DNA of 13,020 nt from Candidatus Dormiibacterota bacterium (GTDB lineage Bacteria; Chloroflexota; Dormibacteria; Aeolococcales; Aeolococcaceae), in assembly GCA_027451645.1 (NCBI GenBank), contig DAIDIX010000025.1, positions 1-13,020 on the forward strand. The letters run 5' to 3'. Below are positions 1-6,482 of this stretch, one piece after another. The notes under the pieces are model-generated. The model made no database searches and was not told the origin of the DNA. It saw nothing but the letters and a program-made list of their open reading frames with translations. The position numbers and the translations under genes were made by a program. Position 1 is the stretch's first letter; each line of letters opens with the position of its first letter.

Positions 1-76
1 GTTCCATGGGCATATTCCACAACTGGATCCTTGTCGGAGGTTCTCCTGCCAAGCCAGATCCTCGGGAGGGCCGCAT
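1..76 (-). CDS. Possible 5' end of a leftward gene (runs off the left edge)
   Basis: On the minus strand an ATG at 76 opens a frame that stays free of stops for 25 codons to the window edge. The predicted start is MRPSRGSG, followed by GEPPTRIQLW. GGAG at 82-85 lies five bases upstream of the ATG, a usable Shine-Dalgarno site. A pair of 19-bp direct repeats sits immediately upstream, where a promoter or operator would be expected. The visible part is too short to assign a family. A frame this short can arise by chance, so the call rests mainly on the ribosome site and the upstream repeats. Confidence 0.3.
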   Translation of the reverse strand, partial: MRPSRGSGLAGEPPTRIQLWNMPME

Positions 77-398
77 CGCTTCTCCACCGACATAATCGCT
101 TAACAGTTAACTACCGACACTTTCGCTTAACTACAACAACAAATGCACCTGCAGCATACGTCACCCCACTGTCCGTCCTCTGTCCGTTTCACGATCTCAC
201 GATGGATGCATGGAGGGTGGTGGCATTGCATCGGAGATCGATGTGCCCGGGACCAAAACAGGTGGCACATTACGGTCTCCTGCAACCTTCAGAAGTGCAC
301 TTGCAACATTCGCAGATCGTACTCATGGGCTGTTCCGGAATGGACTGTCTTGCCGAAGCATTGAGTACTCCTTGAGACTCACACTCAGTACGCAGTGC
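77..398. other. Probably non-coding region ahead of the 399 gene
   Basis: Apart from the direct repeats at 86-131, nothing convincing was found. The frame of the 399 gene is open upstream to 210, with a possible GTG at 243 preceded by GGAG. However, codon use there (TTA, TTG, AGA, ACT, TCT) differs from the body of the gene. I therefore treat it as upstream sequence, perhaps a leader region. Confidence 0.4.
86..131. repeat. Two 19-bp direct repeats, 27-bp period
   Basis: Copies lie at 86-104 and 113-131. Each has the form ACCGACA, three variable bases (TAA or CTT), then TCGCTTAAC, so 16 of 19 positions match. The core TCGCTT occurs a third time at 76-81. The repeats lie directly upstream of the possible leftward start at 76. 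Tandem direct repeats at this spacing resemble binding sites for a dimeric or OmpR-type regulator, but no specific regulator can be named. Confidence 0.45.
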
Positions 399-1256
399 AT
401 GCCACCAGCACTGCGGGTGAAGGAAGGAGTTCTGACGCCAGATGAGGAGCAGGGTGACCGGTTCTCCTCGTATGATCCAGTATCAGGAACGATTGTCATG
501 AAGCCAGGAAGTCTCGCACTTCTTGCACAGGCTGCATCGGGTTCTGGGCTCAGTCCAGCGGATCAGCAAGCAGTCCGTACCTGCATCCGGAATCTCGTGG
601 AGTGTGGAGTTGAGGCAATCCAGATGGCAGGGAGCAGGGTGCTGGAAAATGCAGGAGAGGAGACACTCCATTCCCTTCGGCCAGCTCTGGCAGAAGCTGT
701 TGCCAGGTTTCGGGAACGGGAGTTCGCAGCATATCTTGGAGTTTCCCATCTGATGCCAAAGGGCGTGGATGGAAGGGGCCTTGGAGAAGACAGATCCCTT
801 GGCATCGTCATGGGCATATGCGATGCGCTGGGAAGGGCCAGCGGAGGTGGAGGAGCTGGCTCCCAGGGTACAGTGGCCGATGCACTTCTTGATGCTGGAG
901 CACTTCCAGAATCCGTTCTGGGGGTTGCATCACGGATTGTTGCGCAGCAGGACAGGAGTGGCGAAGTCGCGCATCCCTCTGATGTGCTGCAGGAACGGTA
1001 TGGAATGGAAGTCGCAGCTGCGCGCGGGGTGGTGGACGGAACAGGTTCTGATGCTCTCGATCAGGATGCGTTCCACCGGGGACAGGTCATTGCATCGCAC
1101 ATGCTTGCCGATATCCGTGAGGAGATTGGGGCACAGAAGCGGTTTGCAGCTGCAAGGGCAGGGAAAGAGGACGTGACACCGCTTCAGGGAACAGCACTGG
1201 GTGTGGATTTCCATCGGATGGGTTCCTCAGGGAGGGACTTCCGCTCGATGGTGTAG
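399..1256 (+). CDS. Zincin-fold homologue lacking the HExxH metal site
   Basis: This is a soluble 285-residue protein with no signal peptide or membrane segment. By hand it aligns with the HELLH protein encoded at 9547-10446. NLVECGVEAIQ (65-75) matches NLLHELLHAVQ, and LAEAVARF (97-104) matches LAEGIIEY. GQVIASHMLADIREEIGAQK (228-247) matches the C-terminal helix of the other protein. In this copy HELLH is replaced by ECGVE at 68-72, so both zinc histidines and the catalytic glutamate are gone, while the third-ligand glutamate (E99) remains. YDPVSGTIVM at 25-34 looks like an early beta strand of such folds. It is probably a non-catalytic paralogue, perhaps a binding or regulatory subunit. 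The start is uncertain: the ATG at 399 has no clear Shine-Dalgarno site. The gene converges with the DinB-like gene, ten bases away. Confidence 0.7.
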   Translation: MPPALRVKEGVLTPDEEQGDRFSSYDPVSGTIVMKPGSLALLAQAASGSGLSPADQQAVRTCIRNLVECGVEAIQMAGSRVLENAGEETLHSLRPALAEAVARFREREFAAYLGVSHLMPKGVDGRGLGEDRSLGIVMGICDALGRASGGGGAGSQGTVADALLDAGALPESVLGVASRIVAQQDRSGEVAHPSDVLQERYGMEVAAARGVVDGTGSDALDQDAFHRGQVIASHMLADIREEIGAQKRFAAARAGKEDVTPLQGTALGVDFHRMGSSGRDFRSMV

Positions 1257-1266
1257 GAGGTGGATG

Positions 1267-1770
1267 TCAGGAGCGGCTCAGGAGGAGTTCCAGCTGGCTA
1301 GCATGCTCCTCGAGATGCCCAACGAGGAACTCATCGAGAATGCGGGACATCGGCATGGTTCCAAGCGTTTCATGGAGTCCAGAGGCATCCCATCCTGAAG
1401 GAGGGAGGTCCGCAATGAACGCCTCAAGCGCATCGAGATCTGGTGCAATCGATGCGAGGATCTCCTGCGGGGATCGGGAGGCATCCCGGACAATGGCTTC
1501 CCGACGATGCGGATCCTTCTTTGTCCTGCCAAAAGGGACTGGCGTGCCAGCATACGAAGAAGCGACCATCGATGCTTCCCGGAGCCAGTAGGCGGGAAAC
1601 TCTCCAAGGTGGGCAAAGACATTTCCTGCAGTCCATGTCTCTGTGCCGTTCGGATCCGGATCTGTCATGGCATCCCTGGCATACGTTGCTGAAACGAGGG
1701 TTTCTAGCCGCTCGCGCACTGCATGGAGCCGCTCAAGGAAGGAATCGCGTGGAGACTCATGATGTGGCAT
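1267..1770 (-). CDS. DinB-superfamily protein, possible thiol-dependent isomerase
   Basis: This 167-residue protein resembles the DinB / mycothiol-maleylpyruvate-isomerase four-helix superfamily. His54 in an AHLGEF helix, and His152 and His156 in a C-terminal HLEEH helix, form the expected three-histidine metal site. ETWTAGNVFAH (44-54) is the typical lead into the first ligand. The gene is last in the tyrosine-degradation operon, and its ATG at 1770 overlaps the end of the hydrolase gene by 14 bases, which suggests translational coupling. GAGGGTG lies upstream of this ATG; an in-frame GTG at 1779 is the alternative start. Members of this superfamily include thiol-cofactor-dependent transferases and maleylpyruvate isomerase. 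A role in isomerising maleylacetoacetate is therefore plausible here but is inferred from position. It could also be a stress or thiol-transferase protein. Confidence 0.8.
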   Translation of the reverse strand: MPHHESPRDSFLERLHAVRERLETLVSATYARDAMTDPDPNGTETWTAGNVFAHLGEFPAYWLREASMVASSYAGTPVPFGRTKKDPHRREAIVRDASRSPQEILASIAPDLDALEAFIADLPPSGWDASGLHETLGTMPMSRILDEFLVGHLEEHASQLELLLSRS

Positions 1771-2716
1771 GGGCTGCACCCTCAGGCCTCAGCTCATGGA
1801 GCTCAGGCCCTCTGACAATCCGGTTTGTGATCGAGCCAAGCCTGTCCACTGCAAGGGTTACCGTATCTCCCTCGTGAAGCCAGGGATACTCGGCAGAGCC
1901 ATGGACCAGGGACAGCTCGTAGATGCAGCCTGTGCCGCAGGTTCCCGATCCTATGACATCACCTGGCCGGACAGCAGTTCCGCGGGAGGCGTACGAGATG
2001 AGTTCAGGAAAGCTCCAGTAGATGTCTGCTAGCGACGCCCGTGAATACTCCCTCCCGTTTACTGATGCAGTCATGGTGAGGTCGTACGCATGGTTCTTTG
2101 CAATGTCCGCGAGCTCATCCGGTGTCGTCATCCATGGACCAAGTGTCGTTGCGAAATCCTTCCCCTTCACTGGTCCCATGCTGAGCTTCATCTCGCGCCG
2201 CTGGATGTCCCTCGCACTCCAGTCATTCATGATGCAGTACCCCGCAATGAGGGAGCCGGCTTCCTCTGGTGTGAGATTGGATCCTCCTCCACCGAGAATT
2301 GCAGCGACCTCAAGTTCGTAGTCAAGCTCATGGGTGCCAGGCGGAACGGCAACATCCGCCTCAGGTGCTGTTGTGGCGTACGGATTTGTGAAGTAGAAGA
2401 CAGGAAGGTTGTACCAGTCAGGCTCCATGTCGAGTCCACGCTGCTTCCGTGCAGTCCGCACATGCTGCTCGAATGAGTAGAAGTCCCGGATGGTTGGGGG
2501 AGCGGGAATGGGTGCAAGAAGTGTTGCTTGAGACAGGGGGACTGTACAGAAGGGACTCTCTTTCGCAGTGCGTGCTGGCTCTGTGAGGTCAGCACCATGC
2601 GTGCGGAGTATGTCGATGAGTCCAGTGCCCTCGGGAAGTGCATGGAGCATGTCTCCGAGAAGGAGGCCACAGAGTGGGGAAGGATGCTGTTCTGTCGTGA
2701 ACGTGGCCCAGCGCAT
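1757..2716 (-). CDS. fahA: Fumarylacetoacetate hydrolase family protein
   Basis: This 319-residue cytosolic enzyme is predicted to cleave fumarylacetoacetate to fumarate and acetoacetate, the last step of homogentisate degradation. Residues matching the known FAH active site are visible. DFYSFEQH places Asp78 and His85, DYELE gives the metal ligands Glu134 and Glu136, and NDWSARD gives Asp165. KDFATTLGPW gives Lys186. All key residues are present. The start at 2716 has GGAG eight bases upstream, and the gap to the homogentisate dioxygenase gene is 82 bases. FAH-fold proteins also include other hydrolases and decarboxylases. The DFYSFEQH and KDFATTLGPW matches plus the operon context favour true fumarylacetoacetase or its close functional equivalent. 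Confidence 0.9.
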   Translation of the reverse strand: MRWATFTTEQHPSPLCGLLLGDMLHALPEGTGLIDILRTHGADLTEPARTAKESPFCTVPLSQATLLAPIPAPPTIRDFYSFEQHVRTARKQRGLDMEPDWYNLPVFYFTNPYATTAPEADVAVPPGTHELDYELEVAAILGGGGSNLTPEEAGSLIAGYCIMNDWSARDIQRREMKLSMGPVKGKDFATTLGPWMTTPDELADIAKNHAYDLTMTASVNGREYSRASLADIYWSFPELISYASRGTAVRPGDVIGSGTCGTGCIYELSLVHGSAEYPWLHEGDTVTLAVDRLGSITNRIVRGPELHELRPEGAAHATS

Positions 2717-2798
2717 GTGTCATTCTCCAGTGGGTGTCGTCTATGCTGCCTCTCGATACTACTGCCACAGTGGGGACAGCTGGCAGGCATGAAGGGGA

Positions 2799-3980
2799 TC
2801 AGGGGATGCTTGTCGATCCTCCCTGGTCAGCACTGTGCCAGGAGAAGGGATATGTCGCATCAGCAATGTCGAGTGCAGCCTGGGTCCGGTACAGGGGCCT
2901 GAAGGTGTCGACCATGACAGCAAGCTCATCCGTCACGGGTTCCCGTGAGAGGGATGCCTCGACAGCTCCGGGCTGGGGACCGTGGGGAAGACCGCCCACA
3001 TGGTGCGTGAAGGAGCCCTGATGGATGCCACGACGTGCCTGGTAGTTCCCGTCAACGTAGTACAGCACCTCATCGGAATCGAGATTCGAGTGGTGATACG
3101 GGAGGAACATGGCCTCGGGATCCCAGTCAAGCTTCCTCGGAACGAAGGAGCAGATGACGAGGTTTGGCGCCTCGAAAGTCTGGTGGATGGGAGGCGGAAC
3201 ATGGAACCGACCAGCACGGGGCTCAAAGTCGTGGATGCTGAAGCAGTAGGGGTAGACAGTGCCATCCCAGCCAATGATGTCGAATGGATGGTTGTCGAGC
3301 TCGTAGGTGGAGAAGCGGTGGGAACGCTTCACAAGGAGCTCTGCTGCTCCCGACTCCTGCTCAAGCTCTTCCGGACCGCGGACATCCCGCTCACTGTATG
3401 GTGCGATCTCTGTAAGCTGGCCATTGTATGCCCGGTACCGTGAGGGGGACTCAACGAGCCCTGTCACCTCAAGGCAGAGGATGCGCGGCTCGGAAGCAAG
3501 GTCCAGCTCAAGACGGTAGATGGTGCCTCGCGGAATGACACAGTAGTCGTGCTCCCGGATCGCAATGCGTCCGAACTGGGAGTGGAGAATGCCGGAGCCT
3601 TTGTGAAAGAAGAGCACCTCGTCCGCTGATCCATTGACGTAGAGTGCTGGCTGCTGCATATCGGGAACAGCAATGCCGATGCGGACATCGTCATTGACCA
3701 GGAGCCAGGTGCGATGCTCGATGATGTTGCCACTCCGGGGAAGATCCATTCCCTTGAGATGTGCCTGCTGGTGCACATCCTCGTGTGCTGCTGGAGAGAG
3801 GTCCTCCTTCCCGGCAGTGATCCTGTTGGTGGATTCCGGGAGATGCGCATGGTAGAGGAGTGATGAGGGACCACTGAAGCCGATCCGTCCGAAGAGCTCC
3901 TCATAGACGAGGCTGCCGGAAGGCCGGAACTGCATGTGGCGCTTTTGGGGAATGACTCCGAGTGTGCGGTATGGTCGCAT
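2799..3980 (-). CDS. hmgA: Homogentisate 1,2-dioxygenase
   Basis: This 393-residue protein is predicted to be an Fe(II) ring-cleavage enzyme that converts homogentisate to maleylacetoacetate. The cupin iron site is visible: PYHHSN (His296/His297), DSDEVLYY (Glu304) and GGLPHGPQPG (His333). PPPIHQTFEAPN at 262-273 is also characteristic of the family. The start at 3980 (MRPYRTLGVI) is chosen because AAGGAG at 3987-3992 sits six bases upstream. The frame is open further upstream, but that extension would lie inside the preceding gene and reads as a low-complexity Ser/Arg stretch. The gene is second in the operon, 19 bases after the 4-hydroxyphenylpyruvate dioxygenase stop. The product is somewhat shorter than the roughly 430-445-residue mammalian and Pseudomonas enzymes, but all iron ligands are present. 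Confidence 0.93.
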   Translation of the reverse strand: MRPYRTLGVIPQKRHMQFRPSGSLVYEELFGRIGFSGPSSLLYHAHLPESTNRITAGKEDLSPAAHEDVHQQAHLKGMDLPRSGNIIEHRTWLLVNDDVRIGIAVPDMQQPALYVNGSADEVLFFHKGSGILHSQFGRIAIREHDYCVIPRGTIYRLELDLASEPRILCLEVTGLVESPSRYRAYNGQLTEIAPYSERDVRGPEELEQESGAAELLVKRSHRFSTYELDNHPFDIIGWDGTVYPYCFSIHDFEPRAGRFHVPPPIHQTFEAPNLVICSFVPRKLDWDPEAMFLPYHHSNLDSDEVLYYVDGNYQARRGIHQGSFTHHVGGLPHGPQPGAVEASLSREPVTDELAVMVDTFRPLYRTQAALDIADATYPFSWHSADQGGSTSIP

Positions 3981-3986
3981 GACGTG

Positions 3987-3992
3987 CTCCTT
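3987..3992 (-). promoter_or_regulatory. Ribosome binding site that fixes the hmgA start
   Basis: AAGGAG on the minus strand, six bases before the ATG at 3980 and inside the 19-base gap after the upstream gene. It argues against the longer upstream start at 4085. Confidence 0.8.
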
Positions 3993-3999
3993 GTCGCTG

Positions 4000-5127
4000 C
4001 TAGACGAGGTTGCCCCGGGCTTCCTGCTCCCGCTCGATGCTTTCGAAGAGGGCCTTGAAGTTTCCCTTGCCGAAGCCCTTCGCACCCTTGCGCTGGATGA
4101 CCTCGAAGAAAAGTGTGGGCCTGTCTGTCACAGGTCGTGTGAACAGCTGGAGAAGATATCCGTCCTTCTCACGGTCAACAAGGATGTTGAGCTGCTGGAG
4201 CGTATCGATATCCTCCTCGATGCCCTGTGCATGCTCACGGAGTTCATCGTAGTACTCGTTTGGTGTGGAGGAGAGGAACTGAACGCCGCGTTCCCGCATG
4301 GCACCCACAGTGCTGATGATGTCATCCGTATGGAGTGCGATATGCTGCACGCCTGCTCCACGGTAGAACTCGAGATACTCCTGGATCTGCGACTTCTTCA
4401 GTCCGACTGCAGGTTCGTTGATCGGGAAGGTGATCATGGTCTTCATGTCGCGGCTCACCTTTGACCGAAGTGCTGAGTACTGGGTTGCAATGTCATTCTC
4501 GTCAAACTCCTGGAACACAGTGAAGCCGAACACCTCGCTGTAGAAGTTGACACAGCCGTCCATCTTTCCCTTCTCGACATTGCCTACCGTGTGGTCAATG
4601 AACCTGACTCCAACACTCTCCCTTCCACGGGTCTCCTCGCGGAATCCGGGCCAGTGGATCCCCTGGTAGTCATCCCGGGCAATGAAGTGGTGGACTGTGT
4701 CTCCATACGTTGCAATCGTGGCATACGTGAGGCTTCCTGACCGGTCAGTGACTGTTGTGGGCTCCTGGATTCCCTGTGCTCCACGGGCTGTTGCTGCCCG
4801 GTATGCTGCCTCAGCATCATGGACACGGAGTGCAATTGCCCGTACACCATCCCCATGGAGAGCGATGTGCTGTGCTATGGGTCCCTCAGGTCCAAGAGGA
4901 GAGGTGAGGACAATGCGGACCTTCCCCTGCTCGAGGACGTATGATGCCCGGTCACGGATGCCTGTTTCCGGTCCTCCATAGGCAATGACAGTGAAGCCGA
5001 ATGCCTTTGAGTAGAAGTAGGCTGCCTGACGTGCATTGCCGACATAGAGTTCGACATGGTCCGTTCCCAGGAGTTCCGGAAATGCCAGATTCGCAGATGA
5101 TTCAGCTGCGGGAGTTTCAATAGCCAT
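4000..5127 (-). CDS. hppD: 4-Hydroxyphenylpyruvate dioxygenase
   Basis: This 375-residue protein is predicted to be a non-haem Fe(II) enzyme that converts 4-hydroxyphenylpyruvate to homogentisate. It has two vicinal-oxygen-chelate halves, at about 20-155 and 175-345. The iron ligands match the family: His179 in FIDHTVGNV, His262 in VQHIALHTDD and Glu342 in FFEVIQRKG. The C-terminal GAKGFGKGNFKALFESIE is a signature of true HPPD and distinguishes it from hydroxymandelate synthase less reliably than from other dioxygenases. The start at 5127 is preceded by GGAAGGAG six bases upstream; an in-frame upstream start at 5151 lacks one. It is the first gene of the operon hppD-hmgA-fahA-dinB-like, so the order of genes follows the order of reactions. 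Confidence 0.94.
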   Translation of the reverse strand: MAIETPAAESSANLAFPELLGTDHVELYVGNARQAAYFYSKAFGFTVIAYGGPETGIRDRASYVLEQGKVRIVLTSPLGPEGPIAQHIALHGDGVRAIALRVHDAEAAYRAATARGAQGIQEPTTVTDRSGSLTYATIATYGDTVHHFIARDDYQGIHWPGFREETRGRESVGVRFIDHTVGNVEKGKMDGCVNFYSEVFGFTVFQEFDENDIATQYSALRSKVSRDMKTMITFPINEPAVGLKKSQIQEYLEFYRGAGVQHIALHTDDIISTVGAMRERGVQFLSSTPNEYYDELREHAQGIEEDIDTLQQLNILVDREKDGYLLQLFTRPVTDRPTLFFEVIQRKGAKGFGKGNFKALFESIEREQEARGNLV

Positions 5128-5133
5128 GTGGTG

Positions 5134-5141
5134 CTCCTTCC
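5134..5141 (-). promoter_or_regulatory. Ribosome binding site of the 4-hydroxyphenylpyruvate dioxygenase gene
   Basis: GGAAGGAG on the minus strand with a six-base spacer to the ATG at 5127. It chooses this start over the in-frame codon at 5151. Spacing and sequence closely match the site before hmgA, which suggests matched translation of the first two operon genes. Confidence 0.8.
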
Positions 5142-5191
5142 CTTGCTCCACAGCAGGCTGCGTAGTCGCTGCACAATGCTGTTCTCTCTGT

Positions 5192-5197
5192 ATTGTA
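5192..5197 (-). promoter_or_regulatory. Candidate -10 box for the tyrosine operon
   Basis: TACAAT on the minus strand, five of six matches to TATAAT, about 65 bases before the first start codon of the operon. No good -35 hexamer is found 16-18 bases further upstream (TGTGCT at 17). The promoter, if real, may therefore need an activator. The inverted repeat at 5219-5244 covers that -35 area. Confidence 0.4.
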
Positions 5198-5218
5198 CGA
5201 GATGCTCAGGATACAGCA

Positions 5219-5244
5219 CATGGAGGGCTCTCCACGGCTCCATG
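5219..5244. promoter_or_regulatory. Inverted repeat, candidate operator of the tyrosine operon
   Basis: CATGGAG (5219-5225) and CTCCATG (5238-5244) are perfect seven-base arms separated by 12 bases. An overlapping shorter palindrome, TGGAG-GGCT-CTCCA, starts within the left arm. It lies at and upstream of the expected -35 position for the leftward operon and about 50 bases before the rightward tRNA gene. A dimeric regulator site is likely; the regulator is not in this window. Confidence 0.4.
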
Positions 5245-5291
5245 CAGTCTGTATGATGGAAACACGTCTTCTTGTGAGACGCACTCTTCCC

Positions 5292-5383
5292 GGGGAGGTG
5301 GCTGAGAGGCTGAAAGCGCCCGCCTGCTAAGTGGGTGAGGGGTTTACACTCCTCCGAGGGTTCGAATCCCTCCCTTCCCGCCA
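5292..5383 (+). tRNA. tRNA-Ser (anticodon GCU)
   Basis: The acceptor stem GGGGAGG pairs with CCTTCCC with one G-U pair. The anticodon stem CCCGC/GTGGG encloses loop CTGCTAA with GCT at 5326-5328, which reads AGC and AGU codons. The long variable arm GAGGGGT-TTAC-ACTCCTC is typical of class II serine tRNAs. The T arm is GAGGG-TTCGAAT-CCCTC, the discriminator is G and CCA is encoded. TATGAT at 5252-5257 is a possible -10 box. The gene is single and sits between two leftward protein genes. Confidence 0.97.
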
Positions 5384-5407
5384 TGAAGGGATGTGGAGGG
5401 AACGCTC

Positions 5408-5782
5408 CTAGATGCCAGCCTTCACCTTGTTCTTCCGCTTCCGCCTGCCACGACGAATGCGTACCCTCCACTCTCCAAACAGGAGCAGCCAGAGTACGAT
5501 GCTGAGCCCGATCATCGACTCGTTGTGGGTGAACGAGAGGACATGAAAGCCTGCCATCTTTGGAGACATCTCATACCAGAAGAGGAATGCGAGGATGGTG
5601 GAGATGACAAAGGCGAATCCTGAGGACCGGAACACCGTATCGCTCAGTGCAGTTCCAAGGGAACTTTCCTTGGCGAAGATGATGTACATGATGAAGATCA
5701 CGAGTGCGAGGGCACCGACTCCATAGAGTACGAAGGAGTCCGAGGAACTGCTCGCTGCAAGGATCTGGAAAGTTACACCCAT
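5408..5782 (-). CDS. Small three-helix membrane protein, unknown function
   Basis: This is a 124-residue inner-membrane protein with three predicted transmembrane segments, near 17-36, 54-71 and 88-104. The C-terminal tail is very basic (RVRIRRGRRKRKNK, 106-119) and probably lies in the cytoplasm, where it could contact nucleic acid or acidic lipid. The family is not recognised. No Shine-Dalgarno site precedes the ATG at 5782. The gene is divergent from the PqqD-like gene with only 43 bases between starts, so its transcript may be leaderless or the real start may be internal. It ends 24 bases from the tRNA-Ser gene on the other strand. Confidence 0.7.
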   Translation of the reverse strand: MGVTFQILAASSSSDSFVLYGVGALALVIFIMYIIFAKESSLGTALSDTVFRSSGFAFVISTILAFLFWYEMSPKMAGFHVLSFTHNESMIGLSIVLWLLLFGEWRVRIRRGRRKRKNKVKAGI

Positions 5783-5800
5783 TATGTTCTAGAGTACGAT
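5772..5800 (+). promoter_or_regulatory. Weak candidate promoter for the PqqD-like gene
   Basis: GTTACA at 5772-5777 and TACGAT at 5795-5800 are 17 bases apart and match the consensus at four and five of six positions. The -10 element is 25 bases before the ATG at 5826. The -35 element would lie inside the start of the divergent membrane-protein gene. Confidence 0.3.
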
Positions 5801-5825
5801 ACACAGGCACTTTTGGGGAGATGCA

Positions 5826-6482
5826 ATGATCCCGGAGCAGACGAATCGTTCACTGAATCGGTCTGTGGGCATGCACTCTGCGTCATCGGAACTGCAGTCA
5901 GTCGTGGCAATCGGCATGCCAGTCGGTACGTTTCGTGATCCCCTTCTCCCTTCAGCTGCCATGTCGATCCGGTGCAGCGGACAGTTCTTCCCTGTGGGCA
6001 GGACCGCATTTGCCCTCTGGTGTGCTGCGAGATCTCCGATAGCAGTGGCCGATGTCCGTACTGCTGCATTCGAGCAGAGTGGAGCTGGACAGCCAGAGAT
6101 GGATGCTGCACTGCAGGCGCTTGTGGGAGATGGACTGCTCAGGTCGTGGAGTGCTGTGCCTGAGGAGAATTTCCGTCTCCTGCACACTCTCCGGATTGTT
6201 CCAACAGGAGTGGGGCTCGGATCCATTCCTGATGATCCTGAGCAGTGCCGCATCGTCCGTGATCTCGAACTCGATGGTGGTGGTGGTACTGCAACAGTGG
6301 GAGGGATCATGTACAGCATCTGGGCTGCATGCGATGGAGCACGGAGTCTTCATGAAGCTTCCACCGAGGTTTCCCAGGCACTTGGCATCAATGAGGACGT
6401 GGTCTGGGAAGCCATTGCACGGGAGCTTCCTGCCCTTCTGGCAATCCGCTCGTGCTATCTCGAGGTGCATGACAATGGCTGA
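5826..6482 (+). CDS. Protein with two PqqD-like winged-helix units
   Basis: This 218-residue soluble protein appears to contain two copies of a PqqD-like unit. Unit one spans about 48-106, with FFPVGRTAFALWCAARSPIA leading into helices and ending in LVGDGLL. Unit two spans about 142-210, with TVGGIMYSIWAACDGARSLH and a helical end. Both share the VG-x(6)-W pattern and helix spacing, and the second has the 'IWxxCDGxRsl' pattern seen in PqqD proteins. PqqD-like domains bind peptide substrates in RiPP pathways (RRE function), but no radical SAM enzyme or obvious precursor peptide is present here. Binding of the partner protein is therefore the safer guess. GGGGAG at 5815-5820 precedes the start. 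The gene overlaps the next one by eight bases. The domain assignment is by pattern only. Confidence 0.7.
   Translation: MIPEQTNRSLNRSVGMHSASSELQSVVAIGMPVGTFRDPLLPSAAMSIRCSGQFFPVGRTAFALWCAARSPIAVADVRTAAFEQSGAGQPEMDAALQALVGDGLLRSWSAVPEENFRLLHTLRIVPTGVGLGSIPDDPEQCRIVRDLELDGGGGTATVGGIMYSIWAACDGARSLHEASTEVSQALGINEDVVWEAIARELPALLAIRSCYLEVHDNG

Noticed and set aside
86..131. Start of a CRISPR array
   Set aside because: Only two imperfect 19-bp copies with an 8-bp gap between them; no spacers of normal length and no cas genes.
31..375. Plus-strand frame of 114 codons at the left end
   Set aside because: Its composition is unlike a folded protein, it has no ribosome site, and it crosses the direct repeats.
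2227..2790. Minus-strand frame starting MPASCPHCGSS, which resembles a zinc knuckle
   Set aside because: It has no ribosome site and mostly overlaps fahA in another frame, and its product beyond residue 25 is low-complexity. The CPHC is likely chance.
3981..4085. Upstream extension of the hmgA reading frame
   Set aside because: It overlaps the 3' end of the 4-hydroxyphenylpyruvate dioxygenase gene, reads as Ser/Arg-rich, and the strong ribosome site supports the start at 3980.
5384..5410. Terminator after the tRNA gene (GGAG/CTCC hairpin)
   Set aside because: The stem is only four bases and no T run follows.
6052..6474. N-terminal extension of the 507-residue protein
   Set aside because: It runs through the PqqD-like gene in another frame. 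GAGGTG near 6463 and the eight-base overlap support a start at 6475.
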